A stretch of 64,000 nucleotides of DNA from Gibbula magus (taxonomy: Eukaryota; Mollusca; Gastropoda; Trochida; Trochidae). Numbering within the stretch: the first letter of the stretch is position 1; the number at the start of each line of letters is the position of its first letter. The DNA lies in contig CAKZFU010000065.1 in the NCBI GenBank assembly GCA_936450465.1, positions 1-64,000 of the forward strand. Reading direction: 5' to 3'. This document shows positions 11,802 through 23,328 of this stretch, in pieces. The notes under the pieces are model-generated. The model did not search any database. It was not told the DNA's origin and worked only from the letters and a program-made list of their open reading frames with translations. The translations under genes and the position numbers were made by a program.

Positions 11802-12391
11802 CATAGGAGACCATCAAAAGTTGTCTAGGCCAAAGTCACCTTTTGGCCCATTTTTGGGCATGACTATAACGGCACGGGTTGCCGATAAGACGGTCACCGA
11901 TTCCAAAAGGGAATGCGTCTATGCGACCGGCAGCATGTGAGCTTCCATAGGAGACCATCAAAAGTTGTCTAGGCCAAAGTGACTTTTGGCCCAAAATTGG
12001 GCCTACAGGAATGACTATAACGGCACGGTTTGCCGATAAGACGCTCACCGATTCCAAAAGTGAATTCGTCTATGCGACCGACAGCATGTGAGCTTCCATA
12101 GGAGACCATCAAAAGTTGTCTAGGCCAAAGTCACCTTTTGGCCCATTTTTGGGCATGACTATAACGGCACGGGTTGCCGATAAGACGGTCACCGATTCCA
12201 AAAGGGAATGCGTCTATGCGACCGGCAGCATGTGAGCTTCCATAGGAGACCATCAAAAGTTGTCTAGGCCAAAGTGACTTTTGGCCCAAAATTGGGCCTA
12301 CAGGAATGACTATAACGGCACGGTTTGCCGATAAGACGCTCACCGATTCCAAAAGTGAATGCGTCTATGCGACCGACAGCATGTGAGCTTC
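11802..12391 (+). repeat. Two regular B-A dimers
   Basis: Dimers start at 11802 and 12097. The first A carries the GAATTC variant at 12062. Confidence 0.87.
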
Positions 12392-12974
12392 CATAGGAGA
12401 CCATCAAAAGTTGTCTAGGCCAAAGTCACCTTTTGGCCCATTTTTGGGCATGACTATAACGGCACGGGTTGCCGATAAGACGGTCACCGATTCCAAAAGG
12501 GAATGCGTCTATGCGACCGGCAGCATGTGAGCTTCCATAGGAGACCATCAAAAGTTGTCTAGGCCAAAGTCACCTTTTGGCCCATTTTTGGGCATGACTA
12601 TAACGGCACGGGTTGCCGATAAGACGGTCACCGATTCCAAAAGGGAATGCGTCTATGCGACCGGCAGCATGTGAGCTTCCATAGGAGACCATCAAAAGTT
12701 GTCTAGGCCAAAGTCACCTTTTGGCCCATTTTTGGGCATGACTATAACGGCACGGGTTGCCGATAAGACGGTCACCGATTCCAAAAGGGAATGCGTCTAT
12801 GCGACCGGCAGCATGTGAGCTTCCATAGGAGACCATCAAAAGTTGTCTAGGCCAAAGTGACTTTTGGCCCAATATTGGGCCTACAGGAATGACTATAACG
12901 GCACGGTTTGCCGATAAGACGCTCACCGATTCCAAAAGTGAATTCGTCTATGCGACCGACAGCATGTGAGCTTC
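12392..12974 (+). repeat. Triple-B run followed by A
   Basis: B monomers start at 12392, 12536 and 12680, then an A at 12824-12974 carrying GAATTC at 12940 and CCCAATATTGGG in inverted repeat 2. Unlike the other early B-B-B runs there is no chimera or A' after it. Confidence 0.87.
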
Positions 12975-14449
12975 CATAGGAGACCATCAAAAGTTGTCTA
13001 GGCCAAAGTCACCTTTTGGCCCATTTTTGGGCATGACTATAACGGCACGGGTTGCCGATAAGACGGTCACCGATTCCAAAAGGGAATGCGTCTATGCGAC
13101 CGGCAGCATGTGAGCTTCCATAGGAGACCATCAAAAGTTGTCTAGGCCAAAGTGACTTTTGGCCCAAAATTGGGCCTACAGGAATGACTATAACGGCACG
13201 GTTTGCCGATAAGACGCTCACCGATTCCAAAAGTGAATGCGTCTATGCGACCGACAGCATGTGAGCTTCCATAGGAGACCATCAAAAGTTGTCTAGGCCA
13301 AAGTCACCTTTTGGCCCATTTTTGGGCATGACTATAACGGCACGGGTTGCCGATAAGACGGTCACCGATTCCAAAAGGGAATGCGTCTATGCGACCGGCA
13401 GCATGTGAGCTTCCATAGGAGACCATCAAAAGTTGTCTAGGCCAAAGTGACTTTTGGCCCAAAATTGGGCCTACAGGAATGACTATAACGGCACGGTTTG
13501 CCGATAAGACGCTCACCGATTCCAAAAGTGAATGCGTCTATGCAACCGACAGCATGTGAGCTTCCATAGGAGACCATCAAAAGTTGTCTAGGCCAAAGTC
13601 ACCTTTTGGCCCATTTTTGGGCATGACTATAACGGCACGGGTTGCCGATAAGACGGTCACCGATTCCAAAAGGGAATGCGTCTATGCGACCGGCAGCATG
13701 TGAGCTTCCATAGGAGACCATCAAAAGTTGTCTAGGCCAAAGTGACTTTTGGCCCAAAATTGGGCCTACAGGAATGACTATAACGGCACGGTTTGCCGAT
13801 AAGACGCTCACCGATTCCAAAAGTGAATGCGTCTATGCGACCGACAGCATGTGAGCTTCCATAGGAGACCATCAAAAGTTGTCTAGGCCAAAGTCACCTT
13901 TTGGCCCATTTTTGGGCATGACTATAACGGCACGGGTTGCCGATAAGACGGTCACCGATTCCAAAAGGGAATGCGTCTATGCGACCGGCAGCATGTGAGC
14001 TTCCATAGGAGACCATCAAAAGTTGTCTAGGCCAAAGTGACTTTTGGCCCAAAATTGGGCCTACAGGAATGACTATAACGGCACGGTTTGCCGATAAGAC
14101 GCTCACCGATTCCAAAAGTGAATGCGTCTATGCGACCGACAGCATGTGAGCTTCCATAGGAGACCATCAAAAGTTGTCTAGGCCAAAGTCACCTTTTGGC
14201 CCATTTTTGGGCATGACTATAACGGCACGGGTTGCCGATAAGACGGTCACCGATTCCAAAAGGGAATGCGTCTATGCGACCGGCAGCATGTGAGCTTCCA
14301 TAGGAGACCATCAAAAGTTGTCTAGGCCAAAGTGACTTTTGGCCCAAAATTGGGCCTACAGGAATGACTATAACGGCACGGTTTGCCGATAAGACGCTCA
14401 CCGATTCCAAAAGTGAATGCGTCTATGCGACCGACAGCATGTGAGCTTC
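12975..14449 (+). repeat. Five regular B-A dimers
   Basis: Dimers start at 12975, 13270, 13565, 13860 and 14155. GCAACC for GCGACC at 13544 repeats the spacing from an upstream GAATTC variant that is also seen at 3363/3967 and 8083/8687. Confidence 0.87.
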
Positions 14450-14737
14450 CATAGGAGACCATCAAAAGTTGTCTAGGCCAAAGTCACCTTTTGGCCCATT
14501 TTTGGGCATGACTATAACGGCACGGGTTGCCGATAAGACGGTCACCGATTCCAAAAGGGAATGCGTCTATGCGACCGGCAGCATGTGAGCTTCCATAGGA
14601 GACCATCAAAAGTTGTCTAGGCCAAAGTCACCTTTTGGCCCATTTTTGGGCATGACTATAACGGCACGGGTTGCCGATAAGACGGTCACCGATTCCAAAA
14701 GGGAATGCGTCTATGCGACCGGCAGCATGTGAGCTTC
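14450..14737 (+). repeat. Double-B junction
   Basis: Two B monomers (14450-14593 and 14594-14737) sit side by side, a whole-monomer gain of B or loss of A with perfect register. Confidence 0.87.
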
Positions 14738-16068
14738 CATAGGAGACCATCAAAAGTTGTCTAGGCCAAAGTGACTTTTGGCCCAAAATTGGGCCTACAG
14801 GAATGACTATAACGGCACGGTTTGCCGATAAGACGCTCACCGATTCCAAAAGTGAATGCGTCTATGCGACCGACAGCATGTGAGCTTCCATAGGAGACCA
14901 TCAAAAGTTGTCTAGGCCAAAGTCACCTTTTGGCCCATTTTTGGGCATGACTATAACGGCACGGGTTGCCGATAAGACGGTCACCGATTCCAAAAGGGAA
15001 TGCGTCTATGCGACCGGCAGCATGTGAGCTTCCATAGGAGACCATCAAAAGTTGTCTAGGCCAAAGTGACTTTTGGCCCAAAATTGGGCCTACAGGAATG
15101 ACTATAACGGCACGGTTTGCCGATAAGACGCTCACCGATTCCAAAAGTGAATGCGTCTATGCAACCGACAGCATGTGAGCTTCCATAGGAGACCATCAAA
15201 AGTTGTCTAGGCCAAAGTCACCTTTTGGCCCATTTTTGGGCATGACTATAACGGCACGGGTTGCCGATAAGACGGTCACCGATTCCAAAAGGGAATGCGT
15301 CTATGCGACCGGCAGCATGTGAGCTTCCATAGGAGACCATCAAAAGTTGTCTAGGCCAAAGTGACTTTTGGCCCAAAATTGGGCCTACAGGAATGACTAT
15401 AACGGCACGGTTTGCCGATAAGACGCTCACCGATTCCAAAAGTGAATGCGTCTATGCGACCGACAGCATGTGAGCTTCCATAGGAGACCATCAAAAGTTG
15501 TCTAGGCCAAAGTCACCTTTTGGCCCATTTTTGGGCATGACTATAACGGCACGGGTTGCCGATAAGACGGTCACCGATTCCAAAAGGGAATGCGTCTATG
15601 CGACCGGCAGCATGTGAGCTTCCATAGGAGACCATCAAAAGTTGTCTAGGCCAAAGTGACTTTTGGCCCAAAATTGGGCCTACAGGAATGACTATAACGG
15701 CACGGTTTGCCGATAAGACGCTCACCGATTCCAAAAGTGAATGCGTCTATGCGACCGACAGCATGTGAGCTTCCATAGGAGACCATCAAAAGTTGTCTAG
15801 GCCAAAGTCACCTTTTGGCCCATTTTTGGGCATGACTATAACGGCACGGGTTGCCGATAAGACGGTCACCGATTCCAAAAGGGAATGCGTCTATGCGACC
15901 GGCAGCATGTGAGCTTCCATAGGAGACCATCAAAAGTTGTCTAGGCCAAAGTGACTTTTGGCCCAAAATTGGGCCTACAGGAATGACTATAACGGCACGG
16001 TTTGCCGATAAGACGCTCACCGATTCCAAAAGTGAATGCGTCTATGCGACCGACAGCATGTGAGCTTC
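14738..16068 (+). repeat. A plus four regular B-A dimers
   Basis: A at 14738-14888, then dimers at 14889, 15184, 15479 and 15774. GCAACC at 15163 is the fourth copy of that variant and lies 6476 bp after the copy at 8687. Confidence 0.86.
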
Positions 16069-16953
16069 CATAGGAGACCATCAAAAGTTGTCTAGGCCAA
16101 AGTCACCTTTTGGCCCATTTTTGGGCATGACTATAACGGCACGGGTTGCCGATAAGACGGTCACCGATTCCAAAAGGGAATGCGTCTATGCGACCGGCAG
16201 CATGTGAGCTTCCATAGGAGACCATCAAAAGTTGTCTAGGCCAAAGTCACCTTTTGGCCCATTTTTGGGCATGACTATAACGGCACGGGTTGCCGATAAG
16301 ACGGTCACCGATTCCAAAAGGGAATGCGTCTATGCGACCGGCAGCATGTGAGCTTCCATAGGAGACCATCAAAAGTTGTCTAGGCCAAAGTCACCTTTTG
16401 GCCCATTTTTGGGCATGACTATAACGGCACGGGTTGCCGATAAGACGGTCACCGATTCCAAAAGGGAATGCGTCTATGCGACCGGCAGCATGTGAGCTTC
16501 CATAGGAGACCATCAAAAGTTGTCTAGGCCAAAGTGACTTTTGGCCCAAAATTGGGCCTACAGGAATGACTATAACGGCACGGTTTGCCGATAAGACGCT
16601 CACCGATTCCAAAAGGGAATGCGTCTATGCGACCGGCAGCATGTGAGCTTCCATAGGAGACCATCAAAAGTTGTCTAGGCCAAAGTGTCTTTTTGCCAAA
16701 AATTGGGCCTACAGGAATGACTATAACGGCACGGTTTGCCGATAAGACGCTCACCGATTCCAAAAGTGAATGCGTCTATGCGACCGACAGCATGTGAGCT
16801 TCCATAGGAGACCATCAAAAGTTGTCTAGGCCAAAGTGACTTTTGGCCCAAAATTGGGCCTACAGGAATGACTATAACGGCACGGTTTGCCGATAAGACG
16901 CTCACCGATTCCAAAAGGGAATGCGTCTATGCGACCGACAGCATGTGAGCTTC
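16069..16953 (+). repeat. Irregular segment: B-B-B-A/B-A'-A (885 bp), second copy
   Basis: Same monomer order and length as 9298-10182, offset 6771 bp. B at 16069, 16213 and 16357, A/B chimera at 16501, subtype-1 A' at 16652 and A at 16803. The last A carries the B state AAAAGGG but keeps CCGACAG, so it has a further conversion patch. Confidence 0.87.
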
Positions 16954-17543
16954 CATAGGAGACCATCAAAAGTTGTCTAGGCCAAAGTCACCTTTTGGCC
17001 CATTTTTGGGCATGACTATAACGGCACGGGTTGCCGATAAGACGGTCACCGATTCCAAAAGGGAATGCGTCTATGCGACCGGCAGCATGTGAGCTTCCAT
17101 AGGAGACCATCAAAAGTTGTCTAGGCCAAAGTGACTTTTGGCCCAAAATTGGGCCTACAGGAATGACTATAACGGCACGGTTTGCCGATAAGACGCTCAC
17201 CGATTCCAAAAGTGAATGCGTCTATGCGACCGACAGCATGTGAGCTTCCATAGGAGACCATCAAAAGTTGTCTAGGCCAAAGTCACCTTTTGGCCCATTT
17301 TTGGGCATGACTATAACGGCACGGGTTGCCGATAAGACGGTCACCGATTCCAAAAGGGAATGCGTCTATGCGACCGGCAGCATGTGAGCTTCCATAGGAG
17401 ACCATCAAAAGTTGTCTAGGCCAAAGTGACTTTTGGCCCAAAATTGGGCCTACAGGAATGACTATAACGGCACGGTTTGCCGATAAGACGCTCACCGATT
17501 CCAAAAGTGAAAGCGTCTATGCGACCGACAGCATGTGAGCTTC
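16954..17543 (+). repeat. Two regular B-A dimers
   Basis: Dimers start at 16954 and 17249. The second A ends with GTGAAAGCGTC (T to A near 17512). Confidence 0.85.
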
Positions 17544-17687
17544 CATAGGAGACCATCAAAAAGTGTCTAGGCCAAAGTCACCTTTTGGCCCATTTTTGGG
17601 CATGACTATAACTGCACGGTTTGCCGATAAGACGGTCACCGATTCCAAAAGGGAATGCGTCTATGCGACCGGCAGCATGTGAGCTTC
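17544..17687 (+). repeat. B monomer carrying A'' marks
   Basis: A 144-bp B body (GTCACC, CCCATTTTTGGG, GGTCACC, AAAAGGG, CCGGCAG) that also has CAAAAAGTGTCT and AACTGCACGGTTT, the changes that otherwise define A''. It is the only B-bodied member of that family and lies upstream of all six others, so it may be a recombinant or an intermediate. Confidence 0.82.
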
Positions 17688-18421
17688 CATAGGAGACCAT
17701 CAAAAGTTGTCTAGGCCAAAGTCACCTTTTGGCCCATTTTTGGGCATGACTATAACGGCACAGGTTGCCGATAAGACGGTCACCGATTCCAAAAGGGAAT
17801 GCGTCTATGCGACCGGCAGCATGTGAGCTTCCATAGGAGACCATCAAAAGTTGTCTAGGCCAAAGTGACTTTTGGCCCAAAATTGGGCCTACAGGAATGA
17901 ATATAACGGCACGGTTTGCCGATAAGACGCTCACCGATTCCAAAAGTGAATGCGTCTATGCGACCGACAGCATGTGAGCTTCCATAGGAGACCATCAAAA
18001 GTTGTCTAGGCCAAAGTCACCTTTTGGCCCATTTTTGGGCATGACTATAACGGCACGGGTTGCCGATAAGACGGTCACCGATTCCAAAAGGGAATGCGTC
18101 TATGCGACCGGCAGCATGTGAGCTTCCATAGGAGACCATCAAAAGTTGTCTAGGCCAAAGTGACTTTTGGCCCAAAATTGGGCCTACAGGAATGACTATA
18201 ACGGCACGGTTTGCCGATAAGACGCTCACCGATTCCAAAAGTGAATGCGTCTATGCGACCGACAGCATGTGAGCTTCCATAGGAGACCATCAAAAGTTGT
18301 CTAGGCCAATGTCACCTTTTGGCCCATTTTTGGGCATGACTATAACGGCACGGGTTGCCGATAAGACGGTCACCGATTCCAAAAGGGAATGCGTCTATGC
18401 GACCGGCAGCATGTGAGCTTC
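17688..18421 (+). repeat. B-A-B-A-B segment with private variants
   Basis: B at 17688 (CACAGG at 17762), A at 17832 (GAATATAACG), B at 17983, A at 18127 and B at 18278 (GGCCAATGTCACC). The GGCCAATGTC variant recurs in monomers at 22005 and 22444. Confidence 0.84.
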
Positions 18422-19018
18422 CATAGGAGACCATCAAAAGTTGTCTAGGCCAAAGTCACCTTTTGGCCCATTTTTGGGCATGACTATAACGGCACGGGTT
18501 GCCGATAAGACGGTCACCGATTCCAAAAGGGAATGCGTCTATGCGACCGGCAGCATGTGAGCTTCCATAGGAGACCATCAAAAGTTGTCTAGGCCAAAGT
18601 GTCTTTTTGCCCAAAATTGGGCCTACAGGAATGACTATAACGGCACGGTTTGCCGATAAGACGCTCACCGATTCCAAAAGGGAATGCGTCTATGCGACCG
18701 GCAGCATGTGAGCTTCCATAGGAGACCATCAAAAGTTGTCTAGGCCAAAGTGTCTTTTTGCCCAAAATTGGGCCTACAGGAATGACTATAACGGCACGGT
18801 TTGCCGATAAGACGCTCACCGATTCCAAAAGTGAATGCGTCTATGCGACCGACAGCATGTGAGCTTCCATAGGAGACCATCAAAAGTTGTCTAGGCCAAA
18901 GTGACTTTTGGCCCAAAATTGGGCCTACAGGAATGACTATAACGGCACGGTTTGCCGATAAGACGCTCACCGATTCCAAAAGGGAATGCGTCTATGCGAC
19001 CGGCAGCATGTGAGCTTC
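18422..19018 (+). repeat. B-A'/B-A'-A segment with two adjacent A' monomers
   Basis: B at 18422, then A' at 18566 with a B-type 3' half, A' at 18717, and A at 18868 with B states at both 3' diagnostic positions. Both A' copies are subtype 2 (TTGCCCAAAATTGGG). This is the only place with two A' monomers in a row. Confidence 0.85.
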
Positions 19019-19464
19019 CATAGGAGACCATCAAAAGTTGTCTAGGCCAAAGTCACCTTTTGGCCCATTTTTGGGCATGACTATAACGGCACGGGTTGCC
19101 GATAAGACGGTCACCGATTCCAAAAGGGAATGCGTCTATGCGACCGGCAGCATGTGAGCTTCCATAGGAGACCATCAAAAGTTGTCTAGGCCAAAGTGAC
19201 TTTTGGCCCAAAATTGGGCCTACAGGAATGACTATAACGGCACGGTTTGCCGATAAGACGCTCACCGATTCCAAAAGTAAATGCGTCTATGCGACCGACA
19301 GCATGTGAGCTTCCATAGGAGACCATCAAAAAGTGTCTAGGCCAAAGTGACTTTTGGCCCAAAATTGGGCCTACAGGAATGACTATAACTGCACGGTTTG
19401 CCGATAAGACGGTCACCGATTCCAAAAGTGAATTTGTCTATGCGACCGACAGCATGTGAGCTTC
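19019..19464 (+). repeat. B-A-A'' trimer
   Basis: B at 19019, A at 19163 (AAAAGTAAATG) and the first A-bodied A'' at 19314-19464. A'' is marked by CAAAAAGTGTCT, AACTGCACGG and the B-type GGTCACC within an otherwise A sequence. It ends GAATTTGTC. Confidence 0.86.
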
Positions 19465-20658
19465 CATAGGAGACCATCAAAAGTTGTCTAGGCCAAAGTC
19501 ACCTTTTGGCCCATTTTTGGGCATGACTATAACGGCACGGGTTGCCGATAAGACGGTCACCGATTCCAAAAGGGAATGCGTCTATGCGACCGGCAGCATG
19601 TGAGCTTCCATAGGAGACCATCAAAAGTTGTCTAGGCCAAAGTGACTTTTGGCCCAAAATTGGGCCTACAGGAATGACTATAACGGCACGGTTTGCCGAT
19701 AAGACGCTCACCGATTCCAAAAGGGAATGCGTCTATGCGACCGGCAGCATGTGAGCTTCCATAGGAGACCATCAAAAGTTGTCTAGGCCAAAGTGTCTTT
19801 TTGCCCAAAATTGGGCCTACAGGAATGACTATAACGGCACGGTTTGCCGATAAGACGCTCACCGATTCCAAAAGTGAATGCGTCTATGCGACCGACAGCA
19901 TGTGAGCTTCCATAGGAGACCATCAAAAGTTGTCTAGGCCAAAGTGACTTTTGGCCCAAAATTGGGCCTACAGGAATGACTATAACGGCACGGTTTGCCG
20001 ATAAGACGCTCACCGATTCCAAAAGTGAATGCGTCTATGTGACCGACAGCATGTGAGCTTCCACAGGAGACCATCAAAAGTTGTCTAGGCCAAAGTCACC
20101 TTTTGGCCCAAAATTGGGCCTACAGGAATGACTATAACGGCACGGTTTGCCGATAAGACGCTCACCGATTCCAAAAGGGAATGCGTCTATGCGACCGGCA
20201 GCATGTGAGCTTCCATAGGAGACCATCAAAAGTTGTCTAGGCCAAAGTCACCTTTTGGCCCATTTTTGGGCATGACTATAACGGCACGGGTTGCCGATAA
20301 GACGGTCACCGATTCCAAAAGGGAATGCGTCTATGCGACCGGCAGCATGTGAGCTTCCATAGGAGACCATCAAAAGTTGTCTAGGCCAAAGTGACTTTTG
20401 GCCCAAAATTGGGCCTAAATAATGACTATAACGGCACGGTTTGCCGATAAGACGCTCACCGATTCCAAAAGTGAATGCGTCTATGCGACCGACAGCATGT
20501 GAGCTTCCATAGGAGACCATCAAAAAGTGTCTAGGCCAAAGTGACTTTTGGCCCAAAATTGGGCCTACAGGAATGACTATAACTGCACGGTTTGCCGATA
20601 AGACGGTCACCGATTCCAAAAGTGAATGCGTCTATGCGACCGACAGCATGTGAGCTTC
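19465..20658 (+). repeat. Second-level repeat: B-A/B-A'-A-B/A-B-A-A''
   Basis: Eight monomers starting at 19465, 19609, 19760 (A' subtype 2), 19911 (A with ATGTGACC), 20062 (152-bp B/A chimera beginning CACAGG), 20214, 20358 (A with CCTAAATAATG, one base short) and 20508 (A''). The 152-bp chimera has B-type GTCACC joined to the A-type palindrome and 8-bp block, and then B-type 3' states. Confidence 0.84.
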
Positions 20659-21709
20659 CATAGGAGACCATCAAAAGTTGTCTAGGCCAAAGTCACCTTT
20701 TGGCCCATTTTTGGGCATGACTATAACGGCACGGGTTGCCGATAAGACGGTCACCGATTCCAAAAGGGAATGCGTCTATGCGACCGGCAGCATGTGAGCT
20801 TCCATAGGAGACCATCAAAAGTTGTCTAGGCCAAAGTGACTTTTGGCCCAAAATTGGGCCTACAGGAATGACTATAACGGCACGGTTTGCCGATAAGACG
20901 CTCACCGATTCCAAAAGTGAATGCGTCTATGCGACCGGCAGCATGTGAGCTTCCATAGGAGACCATCAAAAGTTGTCTAGGCCAAAGTGTCTTTTTGCCC
21001 AAAATTGGGCCTACAGGAATGACTATAACGGCACGGTTTGCCGATAAGACGCTCACCGATTCCAAAAGTGAATGCGTCTATGCGACCGACAGCATGTGAG
21101 CTTCCATAGGAGACCATCAAAAGTTGTCTAGGCCAAAGTGACTTTTGGCCCAAAATTGGGCCTACAGGAATGACTATAACGGCACGGTTTGCCGATAAGA
21201 CGCTCACCGATTCCAAAAGTGAATGCGTCTATGTGACCGACAGCATGTGAGCTTCCACAGGAGACCATCAAAAGTTGTCTAGGCCAAAGTCACCTTTTGG
21301 CCCAAAATTGGGCCTACAGGAATGACTATAACGGCACGGTTTGCCGATAAGACGCTCACCGATTCCAAAAGGGAATGCGTCTATGCGACCGGCAGCATGT
21401 GAGCTTCCATAGGAGACCATCAAAAGTTGTCTAGGCCAAAGTGACTTTTGGCCCAAAATTGGGCCTACAGGAATGACTATAACGGCACGGTTTGCCGATA
21501 AGACGCTCACCGATTCCAAAAGTGAATGCGTCTATGCGACCGATAGCATGTGAGCTTCCATAGGAGACCATCAAAAAGTGTCTAGGCCAAAGTAACTTTT
21601 GGCCCAAAATTGGGCCTACAGGAATGACTATAACTGCACGGTTTGCCGATAAGACGGTCACCGATTCCAAAAGTGAATGCGTCTATGCGACCGACAGCAT
21701 GTGAGCTTC
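20659..21709 (+). repeat. Second-level repeat: B-A-A'-A-B/A-A-A''
   Basis: Monomers at 20659, 20803, 20954 (A' subtype 2), 21105 (ATGTGACC), 21256 (152-bp B/A beginning CACAGG), 21408 (CCGATAGC) and 21559 (A'' with AAGTAAC). It repeats the preceding block closely but lacks the B before the final A-A'' pair. Confidence 0.84.
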
Positions 21710-23328
21710 CATAGGAGACCATCAAAAGTTGTCTAGGCCAAAGTCACCTTTTGGCCCATTTTTGGGCATGACTATAACGGCACGGGTTGCCGATAAGACG
21801 GTCACCGATTCCAAAAGGGAATGCGTCTATGCGACCGGCAGCATGTGAGCTTCCATAGGAGACCATCAAAAGTTGTCTAGGCCAAAGTGACTTTTGGCCC
21901 AAAATTGGGCCTACAGGAATGACTATAACGGCACGGTTTGCCGATAAGACGCTCACCGATTCCAAAAGTGAATGCGTCTATGCGACCGACAGCATGTGAG
22001 CTTCCATAGGAGACCATCAAAAGTTGTCTAGGCCAATGTCACCTTTTGGCCCATTTTTGGGCATGACTATAACGGCACGGGTTGCCGATAAGACGCTCAC
22101 CGATTCCAAAAGTGAATGCGTCTATGCGACCGACAGCATGTGAGCTTCCATAGGAGACCATCAAAAGTTGTCTAGGCCAAAGTCACCTTTTGGCCCATTT
22201 TTGGGCATGACTATAACGGCACGGGTTGCCGATAAGACGGTCACCGATTCCAAAAGGGAATGCGTCTATGCGACCGGCAGCATGTGAGCTTCCATAGGAG
22301 ACCATCAAAAGTTGTCTAGGCCAAAGTGACTTTTGGCCCAAAATTGGGCCTACAGGAATGACTATAACGGCACGGTTTGCCGATAAGACGCTCACCGATT
22401 CCAAAAGTGAATGCGTCTATGCGACCGACAGCATGTGAGCTTCCATAGGAGACCATCAAAAGTTGTCTAGGCCAATGTCACCTTTTGGCCCATTTTTGGG
22501 CATGACTATAACGGCACGGGTTGCCGATAAGACGGTCACCGATTCCAAAAGGGAATGCGTCTATGCGACCGGCAGCATGTGAGTTTCCATAGGAGACCAT
22601 CAAAAGTTGTCTAGGCCAAAGTCAACTTTTGGCCCATTTTTGGGCATGACTATAACGGCACGGGTTGCCGATAAGACGGTCACCGATTCCAAAAGGGAAT
22701 GCGTCTATGCGACCGGCAGCATGTGAGCTTCCATAGGAGACCATCAAAAGTTGTCTAGGCCAAAGTGACTTTTGGCCCAAAATTGGGCCTACAGGAATGA
22801 CTATAACGGCACGGTATGCCGATAAGACGCTCACCGATTCCAAAAGGGAATGCGTCTATGCGACCGGCAGCATGTGAGCTTCCATAGGAGACCATCAAAA
22901 GTTGTCTAGGCCAAAGTGTCTTTTTGCCCAAAATTGGGCCTACAGGAATGACTATAACGGCACGGTTTGCCGATAAGACGCTCACCGATTCCAAAAGTGA
23001 ATGCGTCTATGCGACCGACAGCATGTGAGCTTCCATAGGAGACCATCAAAAGTTGTCTAGGCCAAAGTGACTTTTGGCCCAAAATTGGGCCTACAGGAAT
23101 GACTATAACGGCACGGTTTGCCGATAAGACGCTCACCGATTCCAAAAGTGAATGCGTCTATGTGACCGACAGCATGTGAGCTTCCATAGGAGACCATCAA
23201 AAGTTGTCTAGGCCAAAGTCACCTTTTGGCCCATTTTTGGGCATGACTATAACGGCACGGGTTGCCGATAAGACGGTCACCGATTCCAAAAGTGAATGCG
23301 TCTATGCGACCGACAGCATGTGAGCTTC
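21710..23328 (+). repeat. Second-level repeat: 11 monomers ending A/B-A'-A-B/A
   Basis: Order: B 21710, A 21854, B/A 22005 (GGCCAATGTC; A states from GCTCACC onward), B 22149, A 22293, B 22444 (GGCCAATGTC), B 22588 (GTCAACTTTT), A/B 22732 (GGTATGCC), A' 22883 subtype 2, A 23034 (ATGTGACC), B/A 23185. The final four monomers match the ends of the 12-mer units that follow. Confidence 0.83.
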
